In this document: in pieces, positions 9,170 to 18,355 of the stretch
Position numbering within the stretch: position 1 is the first letter of the stretch
Layout of the letters: every line of letters starts with the position of its first letter
NCBI GenBank assembly: GCA_963840445.1
Contig: CAWIZC010000032.1
Location: forward strand, 186,001-250,000
DNA length: 64,000 bases
DNA from: AWTP1-13 sp963840445
GTDB taxonomy: Bacteria; Pseudomonadota; Alphaproteobacteria; Rhizobiales; Hyphomicrobiaceae
Direction of reading: 5' to 3'
Position numbers and translations under genes: made by a program
The notes under the pieces: model-generated
Told to the model about the DNA's origin: nothing
Databases searched by the model: none
Seen by the model: only the letters and a program-made list of their open reading frames with translations

Positions 9170-10496
9170 TCACGCAGCGGCAGACATTGCACGCAAGCGC
9201 TGTTGCAGTAGCTGATTGAGCCAGCTCGCCGGTTTCTGTGCCGAGCGCTCCGCCACCAGCGCACGGGCGAGACGCGCCCTGCGGGCGCGTAGTGCCGCCT
9301 CGGTGAACGTCAGATGGATGAGGTCGCACTGGGCGAGGCTGCCGCCGCAGCGATCCGCGATGTGGCGCACGCGCGTAAGCCATTCAACGCTCGCGGCATA
9401 GTCGGCACGGGCAAACGCCAGCAGCCCCTCGCAGAACGGCACCGCAAATGCCTCTTCCGGAGGCTGTTGAGGCGTCGGCTTGGCGTGCGGCAATGCTTCG
9501 ATCAAACGCGCAGCAGCCGTCGCACGACCCGCCGCCGCGAACGCCATCATAGCGTGCACGACATAGAACGGCCGCACACCGTCCAGCGATTGCCGCTCCC
9601 AGCCGTCAGCCAGGAACTGCCACCGCGCACCCAGATCGATGTTGCGCAGATGCAGACGCCACAGTAGAGCCGAGCCATCGGCGAGACCGTTCATGTCCGT
9701 TGCATGGCCACGCGCGATCTGCTTGTCGTAGACTACGAGCGCGGCGGTCGGATCGCCTGAATCCAAATGAAACAGGGCTTGGTGCCAGGCCAGATGAACC
9801 GAGAACCCCGTGCCTTCACCCCAGGCCCATTGGGTCGCCGCCAGGAAGTTCAGGCCTTCACGCGTACGCCCCTGCATTTCCAGCACGTGGGCGATGACAT
9901 GGATGGCGGCTGGATGACCGCGGATCGATGGCAAGTGCGCGACGTGCCGTCTGCTCAGCAAGCAGATACTGGCCGTTTTCCTCTAGACCGAATGCGTACA
10001 TCGAAAGCACGCTCGCGTAGCCTGGCATCGAGGCGTCCCATGCAGGCAGAACCTGGGCGATGCGATCCCGTAGCATGTGCCGCCGACCGAGGCGAAAGTC
10101 GAGCGCGTGCGCAACCACGAGTGCGAGAATGTCGGTTGGCCTGTCGGTCACGATGGCCCCGTAGCGCTCGGCAGCGACACGTGAGTTGCCTTCGAGCCAG
10201 GCCCGCGCCGCATCAGCGTGACGACGCGCAGGCGCTCCCGTGTCTGCGCTCGCCGTTTCCATGATGGCCAGGCTCGCGGCAAGGGCGGGTCGCGCGGCTC
10301 CGTCGTCGGCGAGCACGATGAGCGCGGCGCGCAGACAATGGCCGAACGCGCATTTGGGGTCGTCGGCAAGCACCCGCTCGACTTCTGCAGACGGCTTTCC
10401 GCGATGCGTCAGCAGGAGCTCGACCGCGAGTTCACACGCCGGCGGTATGCCCGCAATGCTTGGCGCCGAACTGGACGCAGGGGAATTTGCGTTCAT
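9170..10496 (-). CDS. TPR-repeat protein (tetratricopeptide repeat 38-like), broken by a frameshift
   Basis: Two overlapping frames make one protein. The upstream frame (start 10496) ends in sense at 'TARRALAIDPR'. The other continues as 'GHPAAIHVIAHVLEMQGRTREG'. Joined, they read through a TPR repeat exactly as in the intact paralogue at 43242, where 'AIALAPGDLWAAHGVAHVMEMQGRHDEG' is found. The shift is one missing base near 9919-9921. The restored protein would be about 440 residues of helical repeats with no signal peptide. Proteins of this kind are uncharacterised scaffolds. Either a real pseudogene or a sequencing error; I favour error because several housekeeping genes in this window have the same kind of defect. 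Confidence 0.75.
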
Positions 10497-11064
10497 GACG
10501 ATCTCGGTTGCTCATGTCTTCGCTGCCGGTCAGCGGCGGGATACTGTCTCAACATCGGTCGACACGATCGCTTGCGCGACCGCCCCGTGGATGATCACAC
10601 TTTAACGTCGGCCGGAATCATCCGGACGTATTGCGACACGGCGGAAGGGGTGGTGAGGTAACCGAAAAGATAAAGGCTAAATCGGCACATGCCGACCTCG
10701 GACGCGAGTCACTTTCGTTCCAGTACTTCCGTACTGGCGCGGTATCGAGGGTCGGTTTCGCAGTCGCGGCCTAGCGCAGTTGCATTGACCGCCCGCTCGC
10801 TGCGCTGCGCCGATTCCGTCTCTTATCTGAGGGACTTCTAGCGTGCGCTCAGGCACTGCGGCGGCGAATTCTTGACCCGGAATCCGTCGTCTCCACCTCG
10901 ACAAGACGAAACCTCGTCGAGCGGCCGAAAGCAGCTCACCACAACCTTGTTATCGACCAATTTCGGAGTAGCATGACGCAGCCTAACGAGCCAGCTCAAG
11001 ACTGGACAGACAAACAGTCGCGGCGGCTATCCAAGCGTCGCACGGGAAACGCATCGGAGGCTTT
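10497..11064. other. intergenic stretch without recognised gene
   Basis: 568 bases between the divergent TPR gene and the ABC importer operon. It holds the promoters of both and the CCAGTAC/GTACTGG inverted repeat at 10720-10737. No frame here looks coding. GGAGG at 11056-11060 is the ribosome-binding site of the next gene. Confidence 0.5.
10720..10737. repeat. CCAGTAC-4-GTACTGG inverted repeat
   Basis: Perfect 7-base arms with a 4-base centre (TTCC). It is in the intergenic region upstream of the ABC importer operon, 330 bases before the first start codon. It may be an operator or part of a short intergenic repeat, since a similar motif lies at 4610-4630. Confidence 0.4.
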
Positions 11065-12306
11065 ATGGCACGACATCTCATCGCTGCTGCAATTGCTGCC
11101 GGCACGCTCTTTGCGGCGAGCCAGGTCATGGCGCAAGACACCATCAAGATCGCCTATATCGACCCGCTCTCAGGGCCCGGTGCCACGGTCGGCGAGGTAG
11201 GACTCAAGACCTTCCAGTTCCTGGCCGACGAACTGAACGCTAAGGGCGGGGCAGCCGGTCGAAAATTCGAGATCCTGCCGTTCGACAACAAGACCAACCC
11301 GCAGGAAAGCCTTGTCCAGGCTCAGAAGGCGGTGGATGCCGGCGCCACCATCATCACGCAGGGAAACGGATCGTCGGTTGCAGCGGCGTTGTCCGATTGG
11401 GTTGCAAAATACAATGAGCGCAACCCCGGCAAGGAAGTGATCTATCTCAACTACGCTGCCGTCGATCCCGTGCTCACCAACGACAAGTGCAGTTTCTCGC
11501 ACTTTCGCTGGGACGCCAATTCGGACATCAAGATGGAGGCGCTCACCAACTACCTGAAGGGGCAGCCTGACACCAAGAAGATCTATCTCATCAACCAGGA
11601 CTATTCGTTCGGACAGGCGGTACGCACGGCTGCGGTGGCAATGCTGAAGGCCAAGCGTCCCGACATCCAAATCGTTGGCGACGAATTGCATCCGCTCCTG
11701 AAGGTAACCGACTTCGCGCCCTATATCGCGAAAATCAAGGCCTCGGGCGCCGACACCGTCATAACCGGCAACTGGAGCCAGGACTTCGCACTCCTGCTCA
11801 AAGCCTCCGCCGACGCCGGGTTGCAGGTCAATTGGTACACCTACTATGCGGGCGGCACCGGCGGTCCGACGTCCGTCAAGCAGACGGGCCTGAACCACCG
11901 CGTGGTGGCCATTCAGGAAGGTTCCGCCAACATCGACCACGCGGCCTCCCAGGACACCGAGAAGGCGTTCCGCGAAAAGTTCGGCGTCGGCATCTTCTAT
12001 CCGCGTGCGTTCAACGAGATGCGCATGCTCGCGGCTGCCATCAACAAGGCAAACTCGACGCAAGCCAACAAGATCGGAGCGGCCCTGGAGGACATGAAGT
12101 TCGACGTATTCAACGGCGGCGACGCCTTCATGCGCAAGGACGACCACCAGTTCTTCCAGCCGATGTATCTCGTATCCTTCGGAGAGCGCGGCCCGAAAGA
12201 ACCATTCGATGAAGAAAAGACGGGATGGGGCTGGCGCACGGTGGCCAAGATCGACGCCAAAGACACGATCCTGCCGACGACCTGCAAGATGACGCGTCCT
12301 AACTGA
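11065..12306 (+). CDS. branched-chain amino-acid-type ABC transporter substrate-binding protein
   Basis: 413 residues with a signal peptide (MARHLIAAAIAAGTLFAASQVMAQ, cut after AQ-like site near residue 24). The mature protein has the periplasmic-binding type I layout of LivJ/Peripla_BP_6: 'IKIAYIDPLSGPGATVGEVGLK', 'NPQESLVQAQKAVDAGATIITQGNGSS', and 'KKIYLINQDYSFGQAV'. It is the first gene of a five-gene importer operon. GGAGG sits 4 bases before the ATG region (11056-11060). The substrate is not fixed by sequence: family members carry branched-chain amino acids, urea, amides or aromatic acids. Confidence 0.92.
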   Translation: MARHLIAAAIAAGTLFAASQVMAQDTIKIAYIDPLSGPGATVGEVGLKTFQFLADELNAKGGAAGRKFEILPFDNKTNPQESLVQAQKAVDAGATIITQGNGSSVAAALSDWVAKYNERNPGKEVIYLNYAAVDPVLTNDKCSFSHFRWDANSDIKMEALTNYLKGQPDTKKIYLINQDYSFGQAVRTAAVAMLKAKRPDIQIVGDELHPLLKVTDFAPYIAKIKASGADTVITGNWSQDFALLLKASADAGLQVNWYTYYAGGTGGPTSVKQTGLNHRVVAIQEGSANIDHAASQDTEKAFREKFGVGIFYPRAFNEMRMLAAAINKANSTQANKIGAALEDMKFDVFNGGDAFMRKDDHQFFQPMYLVSFGERGPKEPFDEEKTGWGWRTVAKIDAKDTILPTTCKMTRPN

Positions 12307-12374
12307 TACGAAGCCACGGCCGCCGGATCAAACGAGATCGGGCGGCCGTGTCGCAGTCCGTGGATACGCGCCTC

Positions 12375-13325
12375 ATGGCAGAGCTGATCATCGTCTCGGC
12401 CCTCAACGGGACTCTTTACGGCCTTCTGCTGTTCCTGATGGCAAGCGGCCTCACGCTCATCTTCTCGATGATGGGTGTGCTCAACTTCGCGCACGCCAGC
12501 TTTTATATGCTGGGCGCTTTCTTCGGGTTTCAGATCAGCCGCTGGGCTGGATTTTGGTGGGCGCTGCTTCTGGCACCCGTTCTAGTTGGCATCGTGGGAG
12601 CGTTCGTGGAACGCTTCGGCCTGCGCAATGTCCACAAGCACGGCCACGTCGCAGAGCTGCTTTTTACGTTCGGTCTGGCTTTTGTGATCGAGGAGGTGGT
12701 GCAGATCATCTGGGGGAAATCGCCGGTCGATTTCCGCGTGCCAGTGCTGCTTGATTTTCCAGCCTTCACGGTGTTTGGGACTAACTATCCCGCCTACAAA
12801 CTGTTCATGCTGCTGATCTCCATCGCCATCTTCGTCAGCCTGTTCACTGTGCTGACGCGCACCCGCATTGGTCTCATTGTCCAGGCAGCGCTTACTCACC
12901 CGCACATGGTAGCCCATCTCGGGCACAATGTGCCGCTGGTGTTCATGTCGGTGTTTGGCGTCGGTGCGGCACTCGCAGCGGTAGCCGGCGTCATCGCCGG
13001 GCCCGCGCTTGTCACGCAATCGAGCATGGCTGCGCTGCTTGGACCGATCCTGTTCGTGGTGGTGGTTGTGGGTGGGCTTGGCTCGTTGCAAGGCGCCATG
13101 TTTGCGTCGCTCCTGATCGGCCTGCTGCAAACCTTCGCCATCTCGATGAACCTTTCGTTGGCAGACATATTCGCGGGTTCGGGTTTCAGCCCGCAGACCA
13201 ACACCCTGCTTGGGGATCTTTGGCGCGTGTCGGTGGCCCAAATCGCACCGGTCCTGCCCTACCTGCTGCTGATCCTTGTCCTGATCTTCAAGCCGACTGG
13301 CCTGTTCGGTAACCGCGAGACATGA
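12375..13325 (+). CDS. livH: branched-chain amino-acid-type ABC transporter permease (LivH-like)
   Basis: 316 residues from ATG 12375 (MAELIIVSALNGTLYGLLLF); an in-frame GTG at 12348 is possible. It has the LivH pattern: 'LNGTLYGLLLFLMASGLTLIFSMMGVLNFAHASFYMLGAF' at the N-terminus, then about eight membrane helices, the cytoplasmic loop contacting the ATPase ('RTRIGLIVQAALTHPHMVAHLG', EAA-like), and a C-terminal 'PTGLFG'. It lies 68 bases after the binding protein. Its last codons overlap the start of the next permease (ATGA at 13322). Confidence 0.92.
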   Translation: MAELIIVSALNGTLYGLLLFLMASGLTLIFSMMGVLNFAHASFYMLGAFFGFQISRWAGFWWALLLAPVLVGIVGAFVERFGLRNVHKHGHVAELLFTFGLAFVIEEVVQIIWGKSPVDFRVPVLLDFPAFTVFGTNYPAYKLFMLLISIAIFVSLFTVLTRTRIGLIVQAALTHPHMVAHLGHNVPLVFMSVFGVGAALAAVAGVIAGPALVTQSSMAALLGPILFVVVVVGGLGSLQGAMFASLLIGLLQTFAISMNLSLADIFAGSGFSPQTNTLLGDLWRVSVAQIAPVLPYLLLILVLIFKPTGLFGNRET

Positions 13326-14623
13326 GCGAGACCGTCATCACGCGCACCCGGGAAGGCTCCGCGCTGATCGGGCGCATCGCGCCCTATGGTGCGTGGGTTG
13401 CAGCGGCCGCGATTTTGATTGTGCTTCCGGCCGTCTTTCGCTCCGGCACTGCGCTGACGATGATGAGCCTGATGGGCATTGCCGTCATCTTTGCGCTGTC
13501 CTACAATATGCTGCTTGGCCAGACCGGCATGCTGTCGTTCGGACATGCTGTCTACTACGGGCTCGGCGCATATTTCACGGTCCACGCCATCAATTGGGCC
13601 ATTGCAGCCAGGCTGCCGATACCTCTCATCCTCATGCCCCTCGTGGGCGGCGCGGCCGGCCTGGCGTTTGCCATGCTGTTTGGCTGGGTCTCCACGAAGC
13701 GCAGCGGCACCGCCTTCGCAATGATCTCGCTGGGCCTCGCCGAGCTTGTCGGCTCGAGCGCGCTGATCCTGCGTTCGTTCTTCGGCGGAGAAGAAGGCGT
13801 CTCAACGAACCGGACCAAGCTGCTGCGTCTGTTCGATTGGAACTTCGGCTCGCAGATCCAGATCTACTATCTCATCACCGCGTGGTGCCTTGTCTGTGCC
13901 GCACTGCTGTACGCGCTTACGCGAACGCCATTTGGACGGATGTGCAATGCGGTGCGTGATAACCCCGAGCGCGCACAGTTCGTCGGCTATAATCCGCAGA
14001 TGGTTCGCTATATCGCGTTCTGCCTGTCTGGCCTTTTTGCCGGCATCGCCGGTGGGCTCGTGTCGATAAATTTCGAGCTGGCCAATTCGGCTCTTTTTGG
14101 CGCAACCCAATCCGGGAACGTCCTGCTGGCTACGTTCATCGGCGGAACCAGCTACTTCATCGGACCGATCCTGGGGGCGGTGCTGGTGACCTATCTGCAG
14201 ACCATGCTGAGTGACGTCACCGAGCTCTGGCAACTCTATTTTGGTCTCATGTTCATGGCTGCCGTAATGTACGCGCCGAGTGGCATGGCCGGGCTGATCA
14301 TGATGCACGCTCCCATCTGGCGGGCAGGCGCCTTGACGCGGCTCGTTCCTTCCTACCTGGCCGCACTGGTGCCGATCGCGCTGATTGCGACCGGCAGCGT
14401 GATGATCGTCGAGATGGTGGCGCATCTTTTCGCCAAGTCTGCGGAAGGTTCGATGATGCGGATGGCAGGCCTCGTCTACGACATCAGGACGTGGCAGCCC
14501 TGGGCTGCTGCGATCGGCGGCTTGGCCGTCGGCGGCATCCTCTGGTGGCCGATGTGGGTGCATCTGGACAGGTCGTGGGACAGCGCCCGTGCTGTCGCCC
14601 GGCAAAAAGGGCTGGTGATATGA
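13322..14623 (+). CDS. livM: branched-chain amino-acid-type ABC transporter permease (LivM-like)
   Basis: 433 residues, longer than the usual ~320-350 of LivM. The core has 'LSYNMLLGQTGMLSFGHAVYYGLGAYF', the EAA-like loop 'RTPFGRMCNAVRDNPERAQFVGYN' and the glycine-rich 'GLFAGIAGGLVSINFE'. After the core there is an extra C-terminal membrane region of about 100 residues (ALTRLVPSYLAALVPIALIATGSVMIVEMVAH … AAAIGGLAVGGILWW) that LivM usually lacks. Start and stop codons overlap both neighbours by ATGA, showing tight translational coupling. Confidence 0.92.
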   Translation: MSETVITRTREGSALIGRIAPYGAWVAAAAILIVLPAVFRSGTALTMMSLMGIAVIFALSYNMLLGQTGMLSFGHAVYYGLGAYFTVHAINWAIAARLPIPLILMPLVGGAAGLAFAMLFGWVSTKRSGTAFAMISLGLAELVGSSALILRSFFGGEEGVSTNRTKLLRLFDWNFGSQIQIYYLITAWCLVCAALLYALTRTPFGRMCNAVRDNPERAQFVGYNPQMVRYIAFCLSGLFAGIAGGLVSINFELANSALFGATQSGNVLLATFIGGTSYFIGPILGAVLVTYLQTMLSDVTELWQLYFGLMFMAAVMYAPSGMAGLIMMHAPIWRAGALTRLVPSYLAALVPIALIATGSVMIVEMVAHLFAKSAEGSMMRMAGLVYDIRTWQPWAAAIGGLAVGGILWWPMWVHLDRSWDSARAVARQKGLVI

Positions 14624-15417
14624 GCACGATGCTCGCCGCCCCGCCAGATCGTAGTGCCAGCACGCAAGGTGTGCCCGCCCTCGAGATCCGAAGATTGCAG
14701 AAAAGCTTCGGCCAGGCAGAGGTCATTCGCGGCGTCGATCTTGCCATTTTGCAGGGTGAGCGGCACGCGCTCATCGGCCCGAACGGCGCGGGCAAGTCGA
14801 CCCTCTTCAATTTGGTCAGCGGTCTGTTGCGACCCACCTCTGGAGAGATCCGGCTGAACGGCACCGACGTCACTGGCATGCCCGCCTACGAAGTCAACAG
14901 ACGCGGACTGTCGCGCTCCTTTCAGGTCACGAACATCTTTCCGAAGATGAGTGTTTGGGAGAACGTGCGTTGTGCGGTGCTGTGGGCCAAGGGCGAGAAG
15001 TACGCTTTTTGGCGACCAATCGACGGCAACAGGGACGTTGCGGCGCGCACGCATGAGGTGCTCGCGGAAATCAATCTTCTACCCCGCAAGGATATCCCGG
15101 CGGGCGTCCTGACTTACGCTGAGCAGCGTGCGCTCGAGATCGGTATCACCATTGCTGGGGGCGCCGACATCATCCTGCTCGACGAGCCAACGGCGGGCAT
15201 GAGCCATGCCGAAACCGAACGAGCCATCGAGCTGATCCGCCGCATCAGCGACGGGCGCACGCTGCTGATTGTCGAGCACGACATGAGCGTCGTATTCGGG
15301 CTCGCCGATCGCATCTCGGTGCTAGTCTACGGCGAGATCATCGCATGCGGCACGCCGAGCGACATTCGCGCCAACGCAAAGGTACGTGAAGCCTATCTTG
15401 GCGAGGATCCGAACTGA
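14620..15417 (+). CDS. livG: branched-chain amino-acid-type ABC transporter ATP-binding protein (LivG-like)
   Basis: 265 residues from the ATG that overlaps the livM stop (ATGA). Walker A GPNGAGKST is intact. Q-loop region is RSFQVTNIFPKMS. The signature motif is unusual: 'LTYAEQRALEIGI' in place of LSGGQ-type LAYGEQRRLEI, which is normal for LivG. Walker B is IILLDEPTAGM and the H-loop His is in LIVEHDMSVVF. C-terminal BCA_ABC_TP_C-like end 'VREAYLGED'. Cytosolic, energises import with LivF. Confidence 0.94.
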   Translation: MSTMLAAPPDRSASTQGVPALEIRRLQKSFGQAEVIRGVDLAILQGERHALIGPNGAGKSTLFNLVSGLLRPTSGEIRLNGTDVTGMPAYEVNRRGLSRSFQVTNIFPKMSVWENVRCAVLWAKGEKYAFWRPIDGNRDVAARTHEVLAEINLLPRKDIPAGVLTYAEQRALEIGITIAGGADIILLDEPTAGMSHAETERAIELIRRISDGRTLLIVEHDMSVVFGLADRISVLVYGEIIACGTPSDIRANAKVREAYLGEDPN

Positions 15418-16112
15418 TGCTCGAGGTGCGCGACCTCAACGCCTACTACGGCAAGAGCCACATTCTGCAGGGGGTAAATCTCGACGTATCTGCCGGGGAG
15501 ATCGTCAGCCTGCTTGGCCGCAACGGCGTCGGGCGGTCTACCACCGTGAAGGCGATCATGGGTGAGGTCGCTCCGGTCGGCGTTGTCCGCTTCAAAGGCG
15601 CGGACATCGCCGGGTTGCCGAGCTACCGCATCGCGCGCCTGGGCCTCGGCTACGTGCCGGAGAACCGCGACATCTTCCCGACGCTGACGGTGCGCGAGAA
15701 CCTGCTGCTTGGCCAGAAACAGGGCGGCGGCGACCGCCGCTGGCGGCTCGAGGACATGCTCAACATGTTCCCCAATCTCAGCGCGCGTGCCGACATGACG
15801 GCAGGCTTCCTGTCCGGCGGGGAGAAGCAAATGCTGACCATCTGCCGGACGCTGATGGGCAACCCCGAGCTTATCATGATCGACGAGCCGACAGAGGGAT
15901 TGGCGCCATTGATCGTGAAGCAAGTCGGCGAGCTGATTGCCGAAATCGCGCGACGCGGACTGGCCATTCTGCTCGTCGAGCAGAAGCTTTCGATCGCGCT
16001 CGACATTTCGAGCCGCGTTTACGTCATGGGGCACGGGCGCATGGTATTTGAAGGCACGCCAACGGAGCTCAAGGGCAACGAGGCCGTGCGGCGCGGATGG
16101 CTGGAAGTCTGA
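15417..16112 (+). CDS. livF: branched-chain amino-acid-type ABC transporter ATP-binding protein (LivF-like), Walker A Lys replaced by Arg
   Basis: 231 residues, start overlapping the livG stop by one base (TGATG). The order of motifs is that of LivF: LEVRDLNAYYGKSHILQGV, Walker A GRNGVGRST, Q-loop 'GYVPENRDIFPTLTV', signature LSGGEKQML, Walker B LIMIDEPTEGLAP and switch His replaced by Gln in LLVEQKLSIAL (normal for LivF). The Walker A lysine, needed for ATP phosphate binding, is Arg40 (CGG at 15534-15536). Two base changes separate CGG from a lysine codon, so a single sequencing error is unlikely. The importer may work with one impaired ATP site, or this may be a real loss. Confidence 0.93.
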   Translation: MLEVRDLNAYYGKSHILQGVNLDVSAGEIVSLLGRNGVGRSTTVKAIMGEVAPVGVVRFKGADIAGLPSYRIARLGLGYVPENRDIFPTLTVRENLLLGQKQGGGDRRWRLEDMLNMFPNLSARADMTAGFLSGGEKQMLTICRTLMGNPELIMIDEPTEGLAPLIVKQVGELIAEIARRGLAILLVEQKLSIALDISSRVYVMGHGRMVFEGTPTELKGNEAVRRGWLEV

Positions 16113-16162
16113 GGCAGCCCGAACGAACGACGCCCACCGCCATCATTGCCCGAAAGGCTTCC

Positions 16163-17050
16163 ATGGACACGAGCAGGGAACGGCTGCGCGGAGCAGTGCT
16201 GGTTTGCGCGGCGGCGCTGTGCTGGAGTCTGGGCGGCCTTTTCGTACGCCTCATCGGCAACCATCTCGACGGCTGGACCATCGCCTTCTGGCGCTCGGCC
16301 TTCATGGTGCTGGCGGTCGGAAGCTGGCTCTTTGTCACCCACGGCCGCCGCGTGTTCGCCGTCTACCGCGCGATGGGCTGGCCCGGGCTGTTATCGGGCG
16401 TGTTGTTGGGCGCGACGTTCACGATGTTCATTCTCGGCATTACGCGCACCAGCGTCGCCAATGCCGTGGTTCTGCAGAGCGCCGCACCGCTCGCCTCAGC
16501 CGTGCTGGGACGCATCTTTCTCGGCGAAAGGCTGGCGCCGCCCACGCTGGTTGCCATTGTCGCGGCCGTCGGCGGCGTCGCAATGATGTTTGCCAGCGCA
16601 CTTGGCAGTGGCGACCTTGCCGGCAACATGCTGGCGCTCGGTGTCGCCATCCTATTCGGCGCCAACATCGTTGTGGTGAGGGCCGCGCGCGGGCTCGACT
16701 TGGTGCCCGCGACGGTCCTGGCCGGCACGATCGCGCTCCTTGCGACGCTGCCGCGGGCAACGCTCGGTGCGCCTTCCGCGTACGATTTCGCATTGTTGGC
16801 GGCAATGGGCGTCTGCAGCCTGGGCCTCGGTCTCTTTCTGTTCATGCGCGGGGCCCCGCATCTGACGACCGCTCAGGTCGGCCTGCTCGGTCTCCTCGAG
16901 GTGATCCTGGCGCCGATCTGGGTATGGCTGGCATTCGACGAGGTGCCGGCACCGCTGTCGCTGGCCGGCGGCGCGGTAGTGCTTTCCGCACTGGTCGTTC
17001 ACTCTGCGCTTAGTCTGCGCCGCAGCAAACCGCCGGTCGGCATGGCCTGA
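16163..17050 (+). CDS. EamA family (DMT superfamily) transporter
   Basis: 295 residues from ATG 16163; an earlier in-frame ATG at 16097 overlaps livF and adds a hydrophilic stretch that does not fit the family. It has ten predicted membrane helices made of two EamA repeats. The first starts 'GAVLVCAAALCWSLGGLFVRLIG' and the second near 'GDLAGNMLALGVAILFGANIVVVR'. The end 'LLGLLEVILAPIWVWLAFDEVPAPLSLAGGAVVLSALVVHS' is the conserved last pair of helices. Likely an inner-membrane metabolite exporter; substrate unknown. 50 bases after livF, so it may be in the same transcript. Confidence 0.9.
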   Translation: MDTSRERLRGAVLVCAAALCWSLGGLFVRLIGNHLDGWTIAFWRSAFMVLAVGSWLFVTHGRRVFAVYRAMGWPGLLSGVLLGATFTMFILGITRTSVANAVVLQSAAPLASAVLGRIFLGERLAPPTLVAIVAAVGGVAMMFASALGSGDLAGNMLALGVAILFGANIVVVRAARGLDLVPATVLAGTIALLATLPRATLGAPSAYDFALLAAMGVCSLGLGLFLFMRGAPHLTTAQVGLLGLLEVILAPIWVWLAFDEVPAPLSLAGGAVVLSALVVHSALSLRRSKPPVGMA

Positions 17051-17132
17051 GCGAACGCCGATTCTGACGAGACGTGGCGTCGACTTCGCGACCTCTTGGA
17101 GACGCGCCGAATAACCTATGCTCCGGAATCGG

Positions 17133-18281
17133 TCAGTGCCGTGAACTGAGCTTCGGCATCAAAACCTCAAACAACCGCGCTACATCATCCAGGGTGTTGT
17201 AGAGATAAGGGCTGATCCGCAGGCACTGCTCGCGAACGCTGATGTAGACGCCTTCTGCAGCGAGAGCGTCCTGCAAACCCGTCGCGATGCCGCCGGGAAC
17301 GCGAAGTCCGGTGAAATGACTGGCGCCGCAACCGGCTAGTGGTGCGATGCGTCCGAAGCGGGCGGCCCTTTCATTGATTTGCGCGACAAGCGGTGCGAGC
17401 GTGCGTTGTATTTCTACCGGTCCGCCCCAATCCAGCAATTGTGAAAGCGAGGCCTTGAGCATCGGAAGGTGGATGAAACTGCTGCGCTCGCCGAAATCGT
17501 AGCGCCGCGCACCGGGCATGAACTCGTCGGCATAGCCACTGCTGCTGGGCATATCGGCCGCGCCCGCCCGATTATACGGATGGTGCTCGAGCGGTCGACC
17601 GGACTGGTGGGCCGGATCCACATACAGAAACGCCAGCCCATAGGGCCCAAGCAACCATTTGTAGGCTGAGCAGAACAGAAAGGCTGGCTTGACCCCCGCG
17701 AGGTCGAACGGTGCCGCACCGATGGATTGCGTTCCGTCGATCACCAGCGCCGCACCCACCATGCGCGCCGCTGCCGCCACGGCGATTAGGTCGATGAGCC
17801 GACCGTCATGCCAATGGCAATGCGGGACCGCTATGATGGCGGTGTTCGCATTGATCCGCTCGATGATGCCTTGCGTCCAATCGGTTTGGTGCGGGGCTGG
17901 CACGGTGATCAACTGGGCGCCGACCGATCGGCAACGCAGTTTCCACTGGTAGACGTTGGAGAAATGCTCTCCTTCGATCACGATGACATTCTGGCGCCCT
18001 GCAAGCGGCAAGTTGGCGCCCGCCAGCGCCGCCGCATAGCTTGATGCAGGAACAATCGCAATATCGTCGGCAGATGCGCCGATGAGCCGAGCAAAGAGCC
18101 CCCGCACCTCTTCGAGATCGGAAAAGAAATCACGCCGGACGATCGTCCAAGGATGAACCTTGCGGTCGATGCCTTTGACGCCGGCTTCCGCTGATCGCAA
18201 CAAAAGCGGGGAGAGATACGCGCAATTGAGATAGGTAATCCCCTCGGGAATGTCGAACAAATGCCGCTGGTTGTGGATCAT
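17133..18281 (-). CDS. aminotransferase class V-fold PLP enzyme
   Basis: 382 residues of the class V (SufS/NifS/isopenicillin-N epimerase) fold. 'YLNCAYLSPLL' is the N-terminal substrate loop, 'HFSNVYQWK' is the aromatic cofactor-stacking region, 'VIDGTQSIGAAPFDL' holds the PLP-N1 aspartate and the His/Gln, and 'FCSAYKWLLGPYGLAFLYV' holds the PLP-binding lysine. The usual catalytic cysteine loop of desulfurases is not evident, so epimerase-, kynureninase- or lyase-like chemistry is as likely as cysteine desulfuration. It stands alone. Confidence 0.88.
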   Translation of the reverse strand: MIHNQRHLFDIPEGITYLNCAYLSPLLLRSAEAGVKGIDRKVHPWTIVRRDFFSDLEEVRGLFARLIGASADDIAIVPASSYAAALAGANLPLAGRQNVIVIEGEHFSNVYQWKLRCRSVGAQLITVPAPHQTDWTQGIIERINANTAIIAVPHCHWHDGRLIDLIAVAAAARMVGAALVIDGTQSIGAAPFDLAGVKPAFLFCSAYKWLLGPYGLAFLYVDPAHQSGRPLEHHPYNRAGAADMPSSSGYADEFMPGARRYDFGERSSFIHLPMLKASLSQLLDWGGPVEIQRTLAPLVAQINERAARFGRIAPLAGCGASHFTGLRVPGGIATGLQDALAAEGVYISVREQCLRISPYLYNTLDDVARLFEVLMPKLSSRH

Positions 18282-18355
18282 GCGTGTCTCTTTTACAAAC
18301 AGTGCTCACGGCCGCTGAAGCGTGTTCCAGGCGCCTCGAGGTCAGCTCGCAAAGT

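Noticed and set aside
8871..9215. A gene in the gap 8871-9215
   Set aside because: The open frames are low-complexity and Arg-rich on both strands, overlap the TPR gene and lack ribosome sites; shadows of GC-rich DNA.
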